Below are positions 9,326 through 17,340 of a stretch of 64,000 bases of DNA, piece after piece. Location of the stretch: assembly GCF_014873755.1 (NCBI RefSeq), contig NZ_JADBEG010000001.1, positions 1,986,501 through 2,050,500 on the forward strand, given 5' to 3'. The stretch is from Amycolatopsis lexingtonensis. GTDB lineage: Bacteria; Actinomycetota; Actinomycetes; Mycobacteriales; Pseudonocardiaceae. Under the pieces are notes generated by a model. It ran no database searches and was not told where the DNA came from. It saw only the letters and a list, made by a program, of their open reading frames with translations. A program made the position numbers and the translations under genes. How positions within the stretch are numbered: the first letter of the stretch is position 1; each line of letters starts with the position of its first letter.

Positions 9326-9724
9326 ATGAGCACCGAAGAGCAGGTCCGCGAGTTCGGCCGGGTCTGGGCCGCGGCGGAAGAGCGGGGTGACACCGCGGTG
9401 CTGGCCGGCCTGGCCGCCGAGGGGTTCCGGCTGGTCGGGCCGCTGGGCTTCGTCCTGGACCGCGACCAGTGGCTGGCGCGCTACGGCGGCGGTGACCTGG
9501 TGACCGAGAAGCTGGCGTGGGACGACGTCGAGGTCCGCGACTTCGGCACGACCGCCATCGCGATCGGCGTGCACGAGCAGGTCGCCCGGCACCGGGGCAA
9601 CCCGGTGAACGGCCGGTTCCGCGCCACGCACGTCCTGGTCCGCAACGGCGACCGCTGGCAGCTGGCGGGTATCCACCTGAGCCCCATCGGCGGGCCGTTC
9701 GCGCCGGCGGGAGAGCCGCGATGA
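9326..9724 (+). CDS. NTF2-like (DUF4440/SnoaL-fold) protein
   Basis: A 132-residue single-domain protein of the nuclear transport factor 2-like superfamily. The N-terminal helix REFGRVWAAAEERGDTAVLAGL, the RYGGGDLVTEKLAWDDVEVRDFG strand region and VLVRNGDRWQLAGIHLSPI fit a DUF4440-like fold. The ATG at 9326 has GGAAGGGGA at 9312-9320. It is first in a unit with the VOC and F420-oxidoreductase genes and overlaps the VOC start by 4 bases. Its role may be binding or converting a small hydrophobic compound sensed by the MarR protein, which is inference. Confidence 0.8.
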   Translation: MSTEEQVREFGRVWAAAEERGDTAVLAGLAAEGFRLVGPLGFVLDRDQWLARYGGGDLVTEKLAWDDVEVRDFGTTAIAIGVHEQVARHRGNPVNGRFRATHVLVRNGDRWQLAGIHLSPIGGPFAPAGEPR

Positions 9725-10086
9725 GCGTCGAACTGAATCACACGATCGTGTGTGTCACCGACCGGGAGAAGTCGGCTGAGTTCCTGGCCGGGATTCTCGG
9801 CCTGGAGGTGGGGCCGGTGACCGGGCCGTTCGTGCCGGTCCGGCTCGCGAACGGTGTCACGCTGGACTACCTGCGGGTGGACCGGGTGACGAGCCAGCAC
9901 TACGCCTTCCTGGTCGGCGAAGACGACTTCGACGCCGCGCTGGCGAGGATCGAGCGGGCCGGGATCACGTACTGGGCGGACCCGTTCCACGAGCGGGCCG
10001 GTGCGCTCAATGACATGAACGGCGGGCGCGGGCTCTACTTCGAGGACCCGGACGGCCACAACCTGGAACTGCTGACGAGGGGGTAG
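9721..10086 (+). CDS. VOC family (glyoxalase/bleomycin resistance fold) protein
   Basis: A 121-residue single VOC domain protein. The start LNHTIVCVTDREKSAEFLAGILGLEVG and the end GRGLYFEDPDGHNLELLTRG are typical, with candidate metal ligands His7 near the N-terminus and Glu in the last strand. ATGA overlap with the upstream gene indicates translational coupling. The substrate is unknown; dioxygenase, isomerase and resistance-protein roles all use this fold. Confidence 0.85.
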   Translation: MSVELNHTIVCVTDREKSAEFLAGILGLEVGPVTGPFVPVRLANGVTLDYLRVDRVTSQHYAFLVGEDDFDAALARIERAGITYWADPFHERAGALNDMNGGRGLYFEDPDGHNLELLTRG

Positions 10087-10088
10087 CC

Positions 10089-10942
10089 GTGCGGGTGAGC
10101 ATCGGGTCACGGACTTCTCGTGGCCGGACAAGCTGACCGAAGAACTGGCCGGTGTCGCGGTGGCCGCCGAGGACGCCGGGCTGGACACCCTGTGGGTGCC
10201 CGACCACCTGCTGCAGGCCGACCCGAACAGCACCCCGGACTCGGCGATGCTGGAGGCGTACACGACGCTGGGGTTCCTGGCCGCCCGCACCAGCCGGATC
10301 GGGCTGGGGACGATGGTGTCGGCCGTGACGTTCCGGCCGCCGTCACTGCTGATCAAGGCGGTCACGACGCTGGACGTCCTCTCCGGCGGGCGGGCCCGGT
10401 TCGGGGTCGGCACCGGGCACCACGAAGGCGAGGCGCGGGCGATGGGCCTGCCGTTCCCGCCGGTGGCCGAACGGTTCGAGCGGCTGGAGGAAACCCTGCG
10501 GCTGGCGCGGCGGATGTGGGACGGGGACTCCTCGCCGTTCGAGGGCGCGCACCTCCGGCTCGACCGTCCGATCGGGAACCCGCGCCCGGTGCGGCGGCCG
10601 CGGGTGCTGATCGGCGGGGCGGGTGAGCGGAAGACCCTGCGGCTGGTCGCGCGGTACGCCGACGCGTGCAACCTGTTCGACATCCCCGATGGAGGCAAGA
10701 CCGTGCGGCACAAGCTGGCCGTCCTGGCGCGGCACTGCGAGGCCGCGGGCCGGCCGTACGGGGAGATCGAGAAGACGATCAGTACCCGGCTCGCGCCCGG
10801 GGAGCCGGCGGAGTCGTTCGCGGCGCGGTTGGCGGAGTTCGCCGGGTGGGGGATCGAGCACGCGGTCGTGATCACGGCGGGTCCGTGGTCGCCGGCGGCG
10901 GTCGCGACGCTGGGGCGGGCCGGGACGCTGCTGGCGGGGTGA
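10089..10942 (+). pseudogene. LLM class F420-dependent oxidoreductase with 5' frameshift
   Basis: The body from FSWPDKLTEELAGVAVAAED onward is an intact luciferase-like F420 oxidoreductase (VPDHLLQADPN, TVLSGGRA-type loop DVLSGGRARFGVGTGHHE, VLIGGAGERKTLRLVARYADACN). The expected start MRVSIG...TDF lies in a different frame. GTG at 10089 gives VRVSIG, and one extra G in the GGG at 10104-10106 would restore VTDFSWPDK. As written, translation from 10089 stops after 15 codons. The first usable downstream start (GTG 10160) would lack the first barrel strand. This is either a genuine one-base deletion or a base-calling error in a G run. Confidence 0.65.
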
Positions 10943-11185
10943 AACGATCAAGCCCGGACGTCGCGTGGGTGATCACCCGCGGCGAGCGGCGGTCCGGGGG
11001 CGCGAAATCGTTTTCCTCTCGTATTCTTTCGTATCGCCGAGAATGCGGGTTCGAAATTATCGGTATACCGCGTGGCGGGACGACTGCGGGGTGTTGCTCC
11101 GTTCAGGGGCGTTTGCTTCCATGATCCTTTCGCTACCATGGTCGGCGCCCCCGTACCCAATTCGAATGTATTGGGAAGGATTTCA

Positions 11186-11815
11186 ATGCTGTCTGCGGTC
11201 GTTGCTGCCGTAATGGCGCTGTCCTCTGTGGTCACCCCGCATTCGTGGAACACTCCTCCGCCGCCCGACAAAATCGTCATCGACGTCGTGAACGCCATCG
11301 GCACGGGCTGTCCGCCGAACACGTCCGCGGTGGCGGTTTCGCAGGACAACACGGCGTTCACGGTGACCTACAGCGCCTACACGGCGTTGGTCGGGGTCGG
11401 CGCCGGTCCGCTGGACGCCAGGAAGAACTGCCAGATCGGCCTGCGGGTGCACGTGCCACAGGGTTTCACCTACGGAATCGCGCAGGCGGACTACCGCGGA
11501 TTCGCCCACCTGGAACGGGGAGCGACCGGCCTGGAAAGAGCGAACTACTATTTCCAGGGAAATTCGCCGACGGCGTACGTGCAGCACCCGCTGGCGGGGC
11601 CGTTCGAAGACGACTGGCATTTCACCGATTCGACGGAGGTCGGTGCGATCGTGTTCAAGCCGTGCGGCGAGGAACGCAACCTGAACATCAACACGGAATT
11701 GCGCGCGGCGGCCGGGACGTCGGATCCGAAGAAGACGACGAGCTACGTCACGATGGACTCGACCGACGGCAGCATCACCACGGTGTACCACTTCGCGTGG
11801 CTGGTCTGCCCCTGA
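11186..11815 (+). CDS. Secreted DUF4360 domain protein
   Basis: A 209-residue exported protein of unknown function. The ATG at 11186 has GGGAAGGA at 11173-11180 and gives a signal peptide (MLSAVVAAVMALSSVVTP). The mature part carries the DUF4360 pattern: GTGCPPNTSAVAVSQDNTAFTVTYSAY, then conserved Cys residues in KNCQIGLRVHVPQG, IVFKPCGEERNLNINTELRA and the terminal WLVCP, probably two disulfides. The 243 bases upstream (10943-11185) hold no gene and are less GC-rich; a small inverted repeat CCCAAT/ATTGGG (11156-11175) overlaps the ribosome-binding region. A bidirectional hairpin follows. Confidence 0.88.
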   Translation: MLSAVVAAVMALSSVVTPHSWNTPPPPDKIVIDVVNAIGTGCPPNTSAVAVSQDNTAFTVTYSAYTALVGVGAGPLDARKNCQIGLRVHVPQGFTYGIAQADYRGFAHLERGATGLERANYYFQGNSPTAYVQHPLAGPFEDDWHFTDSTEVGAIVFKPCGEERNLNINTELRAAAGTSDPKKTTSYVTMDSTDGSITTVYHFAWLVCP

Positions 11816-11852
11816 TCGGCTCCGGCTCCGGGTGAGGCGGAGAAGGTGGAGA

Positions 11853-11884
11853 GGGGCGGCGTGGTCAGGCGACCGCGCCGCCCC
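11853..11884. terminator. Bidirectional hairpin between DUF4360 and FUSC genes
   Basis: GGGGCGGCG (11853-11861) pairs with CGCCGCCCC (11876-11884), with an inner GGTC/GACC stem and AGGC loop. It lies between convergent stops at 11815 and 11891. Confidence 0.65.
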
Positions 11885-11890
11885 GGACCG

Positions 11891-13975
11891 CTATTTCGCC
11901 GGGGCTCGCGGGTCGGTGGCCTCGAGGCCGAAGACGCGGCCGAGGGAGACCAGGGCTTCGTCGAGGTGGCTGAGGCTGGAGAGGACGGCGCGGGTTTCGG
12001 CCTGCTCGACGCGGTCGGAGACCGGGGTGCCGTCGTCGCGCACGAGCGTGCCGGGTGTGGGGCCACCCGGCGCGTCGAGCGCTTTGCGGAGGACGTCGAT
12101 GTTGGTCAGCAGCCGTCCGGTGAACTGGCGGAGCCGGTCGGTGTCGGCGCCGGCGAGCTGGCCGGGCTGGGCGCGGGCGGCGACGTGGCGGGCCCGGAAG
12201 GCGATGGTTTCCAGGGTGGTCAGGACGTGCCAGCCGTAGTCGCGGCGGGCGCTGCGCAGGTTGACCGGGTGGGTCAGCGGTTCGATGGTGGTCCGGACGA
12301 CCTCGACGGAGCGGTCGAGGTCGCGGGAGAGCTCGATGATGTTGACGTTTTCCTCGCCGGCGAGCAGCCCGCAGGTGTGTTCGAGGAACTCCTCGAGCTC
12401 GTCGAGCACCTCGGCGATGTCGTCGAGCATGACCGAGCGGGTGCGGACCGGGACGATGACGACGGCGGCGAGGATGCCCGCGGCCGCGCCGACGGCGGTT
12501 TCGGCGACGCGGATCCAGAGCACGGCGAGGCTGAACGTGCCCAGCAGGCTGTAGAGCAGGCCGAGCATGCTGGTGATGAAGAACGCCATCACCACCTGCG
12601 AGACGCGTGCGGTGTAGACCATGCCGAACACGCAGACCAGGATCAGCGCGAGCGTGGCCGGGGTGTTCCCGCCGACCAGCAGCGCGAGCAGGACCCCGCC
12701 GACGATGCCGATCAGGGTGCCGCCGAGGCGGCGGACGCCCTTGACGAAGGTGGCGCCGGCGCTGGAGGCACCGATGAAGACGACGAAGACGGTCAGCACG
12801 GCCCAGTACCAGCGCTGGTGGGACACCAGTTCCCCGCCGAGCACGGCGAGCCCGCCGCCGACGACGGCCTGGATGGCGCTTCGGGTCCGGTTGTCGTAGG
12901 CGAACCGGGGTTCCGGCTCTTCCGCCGATTCGTCGTCGAGCGGGTCCACAGTGGCCTCGGGCACGGCGGCGCGCTGGGCCCGGTCGTCGGCCAGCGCCAG
13001 TTCGGCCAGTGCCTTGCGGACGCCGTCGCCGGGGGCGGCGTGTTCGTCGATGCGGCTGCCTTCGACGAGCATGCGGCTGTACTCGCCGGTCTGGCTGATC
13101 AGCGGGAGCTCGCGCGGGTCGCGTTCCATCAGGGCGCGGAAGCGGGCGAGCCGGGCGATGAGGTCGTCGCGGACGTCGGGGCCGAGTTCGTCGGAACAGG
13201 TGCGCTGCACGGTGCTGGCCAGCCACTGCACGGCGAGTTCCACTTCGATGGCGCGGCGGCGGAGGCGGTCGGCGGCGCGGGCGTCGACGACGTCGGGTGC
13301 GGCGTCCTCGATGAGCAGGACGCATTCGTGGAGCCGGGCCAGCGAGGTCCGCAGCTGCTTGCGCGTCCGGTCGCTGCCGCCCACGGCCAGGTACGCCTCG
13401 GCGGCGCGGACGACGGCGGCGAGGCGGGCGCGGAAGGCCCGGCGGACCCGCAGGAACTCGGCTTCGGCGTTGTGCCGCAACAGCACGAACCGGACGACGG
13501 CGTTGGCGAGCACCCCCACCGCGAGGGCCAGCAGCAGCTGCGGCACCTGCTTGAGGTGGGCCTGCAGGAACATCGGGAAGAAGAACAGGAAGAACGCGAT
13601 CGACCCGAGCGCGGTGCCGCGCGGCCCGAAGCGCTGCGCGTAGACGGCGACGAAGATCAGCAGCACGAACACGACGCTGTCCATCGGCGGCAGGGCCGAG
13701 CCGAGGCTGGCGGTGGTGATCGACGCGGCCCCGGTGAGGAAGGCCAGGACGAGCGTGCCGGCCTGGGCGCCCGGGGTGGCGTCGTTGACCGTGAACGCCG
13801 TCATCATGGCGGCGATGGCGCCGACGAGCATCACGGTGAGCGGCAGGTGCGCGGGCAGCAGCGCGCCCACGGCCAGGACGATGCCGAGCACCGCGGACCC
13901 GGCCAGCCGCAGCCGGACCAGGCCGGGGTCGGCCGCCGCGAGCCGGTCGAGGGCGGCGAGGCGGTACCGGTTCAT
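11891..13975 (-). CDS. FUSC family membrane protein
   Basis: A 694-residue inner membrane protein of the fusaric acid resistance / aromatic acid exporter-like family. Two hydrophobic blocks each have about six helices: the first at about residues 20-165 (VLGIVLAVGALLPAHLPLTV and onward), the second at about 385-540 (FAYDNRTRSAIQAVVGGGLAVLGG, KGVRRLGGTLIGIVGGVLLALLVGG). Cytosolic helical segments lie between and after them. The RxxGT motif in the second half is typical. The ATG overlaps the stop of the upstream GH92 gene by 4 bases, so it is translationally coupled to it. The substrate is unknown. Confidence 0.88.
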   Translation of the reverse strand: MNRYRLAALDRLAAADPGLVRLRLAGSAVLGIVLAVGALLPAHLPLTVMLVGAIAAMMTAFTVNDATPGAQAGTLVLAFLTGAASITTASLGSALPPMDSVVFVLLIFVAVYAQRFGPRGTALGSIAFFLFFFPMFLQAHLKQVPQLLLALAVGVLANAVVRFVLLRHNAEAEFLRVRRAFRARLAAVVRAAEAYLAVGGSDRTRKQLRTSLARLHECVLLIEDAAPDVVDARAADRLRRRAIEVELAVQWLASTVQRTCSDELGPDVRDDLIARLARFRALMERDPRELPLISQTGEYSRMLVEGSRIDEHAAPGDGVRKALAELALADDRAQRAAVPEATVDPLDDESAEEPEPRFAYDNRTRSAIQAVVGGGLAVLGGELVSHQRWYWAVLTVFVVFIGASSAGATFVKGVRRLGGTLIGIVGGVLLALLVGGNTPATLALILVCVFGMVYTARVSQVVMAFFITSMLGLLYSLLGTFSLAVLWIRVAETAVGAAAGILAAVVIVPVRTRSVMLDDIAEVLDELEEFLEHTCGLLAGEENVNIIELSRDLDRSVEVVRTTIEPLTHPVNLRSARRDYGWHVLTTLETIAFRARHVAARAQPGQLAGADTDRLRQFTGRLLTNIDVLRKALDAPGGPTPGTLVRDDGTPVSDRVEQAETRAVLSSLSHLDEALVSLGRVFGLEATDPRAPAK

Positions 13976-16900
13976 CGGGCGAGCAGCTCCCATTGGGCGA
14001 GGGTGGTGCGGCGGCCGCGGGTGGCGGTGATCCGTAGCCGGTAGCGGGCGTGCGCGGCCGGGGTGGCGAGGGCGAACGGGCGGGTCTGGCGGCGCCAGCG
14101 GAACAGCTCGTCTTCGCGTTCGTCGAGGGTGGTCCACTCGGTGCCGTCGTCGGAGCCTTCGAGCACCCACGCGCTGGGGTCGCCGCCGCGGGTGCCGGAG
14201 GTGAGCGTGTACATCGTGACCGGGCGGGGCTCGCCGGTGACGGTGAACTCGATCGACGGCGTGGCCCCGCGGAAGGTGATCTGGGTGCGGGTGGTGTCGT
14301 CGAACAGCGCGGCGACGTTCTTGGCTTCGGCGCTCGTGGCGGTGCCGGTGAGGTCGGTGACCGGGTCCGGTCGCTCGGCGGGTGGTGGCGGGGCGCCCCA
14401 ATCGGTGGGCTCGGTGGTCAGGTCGAAGACCAGTTCGGCGCCGCCGGCGAGGGTGGCGTGGGCGATCGAGGTGTCTTCGTGCGGCTCGCCGTTGACCGTG
14501 AGCCCGCGGACGTAGACGGTTTCGTCGGTGTTGCCGGGCGCGTGGACGACGAGCTTGCGCCCTTCGCCCAGGTGGACAGTCGCCTTCTCGAACAGCGGCG
14601 ACCCGATGGCGTAGCGGGGGCTGCCGACGGCGAGGGGGTAGAAGCCGAGCGCGCTGAAGAGGTACCAGGCGGACATTTCGCCGTTGTCCTCGTCGCCGGG
14701 GTAGCCCTGGCCGATCTCGCTGCCCAGGTAGAGCCGTCGCAGCACTTCCCGCACGACGCGCTGGGTCTTCGCGGGCGCGCCGGCGAGGTTGTAGACGTAG
14801 GGGATGTGGTGCGAGGGCTGGTTGGAGTGCCCGTACTGGCCCATGCGGACGTCGCGGGCCTCGGTCATCTCGTGGATCAGGCCGCCGTACGCGCCGGGCC
14901 GCCGTCCGGTCTCCGGGGTGGCGAAGAAAGTGTCCAGTTTGGCTTCGAGACCGGCGTTGCCGCCGTGGAGAGCGGCCAGGCCCGGGCCGTCGTGGGGTGC
15001 GGTGAAGGCGGTGTTCCAGGCGTTGGTTTCGACGAAGTCGCCGCCCCAGGCCGCCGGGTCGTAGCCGGCCGGCCCGAACTTGCGGCGCCCGTCGCGGTGG
15101 CGGCCCTGGAAGAACCCGATCTCGGGGTCGAAGTGGTGGACGTAGTGCATCGCGCGCTCGCGGAAGTAGACCGCGTAGTCGGCGTACCGGCGGGCTCGCG
15201 CCCCCGCACTTTCACGTGAAAGTGCGTCGGAGAGGTTGGCGAGGCCGAAGTCGTTGATGCAGCCTTCCAATGCCCATGACAGTCCTTCGTGGACCGACAC
15301 CGGGGTCCAGCCCAGGAAGATCGACTCTTCCAGCCCCTTGCGGCCGACCGAGCGCTGCGGCGGGGTGACGGTGGCGTTCTTCAGCCCGGCGTCGTAGGCG
15401 GCCTCGACGTCGAAGTCGCGGATGCCCTTGAGGTAGGCGTCGGCGAACGCGACGTCGGAGCTGGTCCCGGTCATCAGATCGGCGTAGCCGGGCGAGGACC
15501 AGCGGGAGATCCAGCCGCCCTCGCGGTACTGCTGCACGAACCCGTCGACCAGCCGCCCGCAGTGCTCCGGGGCGAACAGCGCGTACGCCGGCCAGGTCGT
15601 GCGGTAGGTGTCCCAGAAGCCGTTGTTGACGTACAGCTCGCCGTCGACGACCTTCGCCCCGGTCCGGCGCCGCGTGCTCGGCCAGAAGCGGCGCACGACC
15701 GGGCTCGCGTGCCGGATCCCCTTCGGCGTGTTCTCGTGGGCGACGTTCGGGTACAGGAACAGCCGGTAGAGGTTGGAGTACAGCGTCGTGGCCTGGTCGT
15801 CGGTCGCGCCTTCGACCTCGACGCGGCCCAGCTGCTCCTGCCACAGGTCCCTGGCCCGCGCCCGCACCTGCTCGAACGTCGTCCCCTCGGGGATCTCCAG
15901 CTCGAGGTTGCGCTTGGCCTGGGCGAGGCTGATCAGGGACGTCGCGATCCGCAGCGTGACGTCGGGGCCGTCGAACTCGAAGTAGCCCGACACGCGCCGC
16001 CACGGCGGACGGTGGATCTTCGCACCGCGGGTGGCCGGGGCGTCGGTGACGCCGTAGACGAACATCCGGCGCGCCCCGGCCGACAGCCGGCTGCGGACCC
16101 GGGTGTACCCGCTGATCTCACCGGTGTCGGCGTTGATCCGCAGGCGGCCGCGGTTGCGGACGTTGTCGAACAGCAGCCAGCCGTGCTTGTCGGGGAAGGT
16201 GAAACGCAGGATCGCCGCGTGCGACGTCGGCGCCAGGTCGGCGGTCATCCCGTTGGCGAACCGGACGCCGTAGTGGTGCGGCGCGTCGGTCTCGTCGGCG
16301 TGGGAGAAGGCCAGCGCCCGCTTGCGGCGGTTCGGCTCGACCGGGCCGGTGCCGGGCATGAGGTGGAAGGTGTGGCGGTCGCCCATCCACGGGCTCGGCT
16401 GGTGGCTCAGCGCGATGGCCTGCAGCGCGGGCCGGTTCCGCTCGTCGTTGTGGCGGTGGTAGGAGTAGACCCAGTTGGTGACGCCGGCGTCGGTGACCGG
16501 GGTCCAGAAGTTGAAGCCGTGCGGCACCGCGGTGGCCGGGATGTTGTTGCCGCGGGAGTAGTCCCCGCTGGAGTGCGTGCCCCGGGTGGTCCGGACGAAG
16601 TCGACGGGGTCCCTTGGCAGGTCGGCGCGGTCGGCGACGCGGACGTCGTCGATCCACCCGGTGATGTCGTCCGGTGCGTCGGTGCGCAAAACGATCCGGG
16701 TGATCCGGCGCCCGGCGAACGCACCCAGTGGCCGGCGCACCGGGTTCCACTGGTCCACCCAGAGCGTCTTGTCGTCGACCGGCTCGAACCCGGCGCTCGT
16801 GCCGTCGGCGAATTCGACGTCGAGGCTGACCCGGGTGGCGTGGTAGGCGGGGATGTCCCCGTCGGCGGCGGGGAAGACCACATAGGACAGCTCGGTGCGC

Positions 16901-17094
16901 CCGGTGACCGGGACGTCGAGTTCGAACAGGACCGCGCGCGGGCGGGCGCTGTAGCGCAGGGCCCGCGCCCCGGTGAAGCCGACGCCGGTCTTGGCCGTGG
17001 GGGAGCGGTCCGGCCCGCTGTCCACGACCAGGGCGGGATCCGCGGGCTGCGGATCACCGCTTTCGAAGGAGGAGAAGAACACGGCGTCGGACAT
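13972..17094 (-). CDS. GH92 family glycosyl hydrolase, no signal peptide
   Basis: A 1040-residue member of glycoside hydrolase family 92, calcium-dependent exo-acting alpha-mannosidases. A beta-sandwich N-terminal region is followed by the helical catalytic domain with GFWDTYRTTWPAYALF, GWISRWSSPGYADLMTGTS, RMGQYGHSNQPSHHIPY and GDEDNGEMSAWY (Asp801, candidate base region). About 150 C-terminal residues form a discoidin-like sugar-binding domain. The ATG at 17094 gives MSDAVFFSSFESGDPQ with no signal peptide, so it is predicted cytosolic, unusual beside its secreted paralogue. It overlaps the FUSC gene by 4 bases. Confidence 0.9.
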   Translation of the reverse strand: MSDAVFFSSFESGDPQPADPALVVDSGPDRSPTAKTGVGFTGARALRYSARPRAVLFELDVPVTGRTELSYVVFPAADGDIPAYHATRVSLDVEFADGTSAGFEPVDDKTLWVDQWNPVRRPLGAFAGRRITRIVLRTDAPDDITGWIDDVRVADRADLPRDPVDFVRTTRGTHSSGDYSRGNNIPATAVPHGFNFWTPVTDAGVTNWVYSYHRHNDERNRPALQAIALSHQPSPWMGDRHTFHLMPGTGPVEPNRRKRALAFSHADETDAPHHYGVRFANGMTADLAPTSHAAILRFTFPDKHGWLLFDNVRNRGRLRINADTGEISGYTRVRSRLSAGARRMFVYGVTDAPATRGAKIHRPPWRRVSGYFEFDGPDVTLRIATSLISLAQAKRNLELEIPEGTTFEQVRARARDLWQEQLGRVEVEGATDDQATTLYSNLYRLFLYPNVAHENTPKGIRHASPVVRRFWPSTRRRTGAKVVDGELYVNNGFWDTYRTTWPAYALFAPEHCGRLVDGFVQQYREGGWISRWSSPGYADLMTGTSSDVAFADAYLKGIRDFDVEAAYDAGLKNATVTPPQRSVGRKGLEESIFLGWTPVSVHEGLSWALEGCINDFGLANLSDALSRESAGARARRYADYAVYFRERAMHYVHHFDPEIGFFQGRHRDGRRKFGPAGYDPAAWGGDFVETNAWNTAFTAPHDGPGLAALHGGNAGLEAKLDTFFATPETGRRPGAYGGLIHEMTEARDVRMGQYGHSNQPSHHIPYVYNLAGAPAKTQRVVREVLRRLYLGSEIGQGYPGDEDNGEMSAWYLFSALGFYPLAVGSPRYAIGSPLFEKATVHLGEGRKLVVHAPGNTDETVYVRGLTVNGEPHEDTSIAHATLAGGAELVFDLTTEPTDWGAPPPPAERPDPVTDLTGTATSAEAKNVAALFDDTTRTQITFRGATPSIEFTVTGEPRPVTMYTLTSGTRGGDPSAWVLEGSDDGTEWTTLDEREDELFRWRRQTRPFALATPAAHARYRLRITATRGRRTTLAQWELLAR

Positions 17095-17174
17095 GGGGAC
17101 ACCGTATCCGCCGAACGGCGCAGCCGCGGTTCCGACGCGGTCAGCCGGGACGCCCGCCGGACCGCCAGGCAGTG

Positions 17175-17227
17175 GTCTTGAATGAGTCATTCAGGACCAC
17201 CGAAGACCTGAATGACTCATTCAAGAC
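17175..17227. repeat. 53-bp intergenic palindrome, copy 2 of 5
   Basis: Arms 17175-17195 and 17207-17227 are perfectly complementary, with an 11-base loop. It lies between the two GH92 genes, 3' of the larger one and upstream of the smaller. Confidence 0.93.
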
Positions 17228-17277
17228 GTCGGGGAGCCGCTGCCGGACGGACTTTGCCGGGACCCAATCCCCGAACG

Positions 17278-17328
17278 CCGTGAAGGCCACCTCCGGGAAC
17301 TCTACGTTCCTCGAGGTGGCCTTCACGG
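17278..17328 (-). terminator. Long hairpin (GTGAAGGCC family) after the secreted GH92 gene
   Basis: A perfect 16-bp stem (17278-17293 with 17313-17328) holds an inner GGAAC/GTTCC stem (17296-17300 with 17306-17310). It starts 13 bases after the GH92 stop on the minus strand. Its outer CCGTGAAGGCC is shared with the hairpin at 40951. Confidence 0.8.
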
Positions 17329-17340
17329 GCTTTTACCGGG

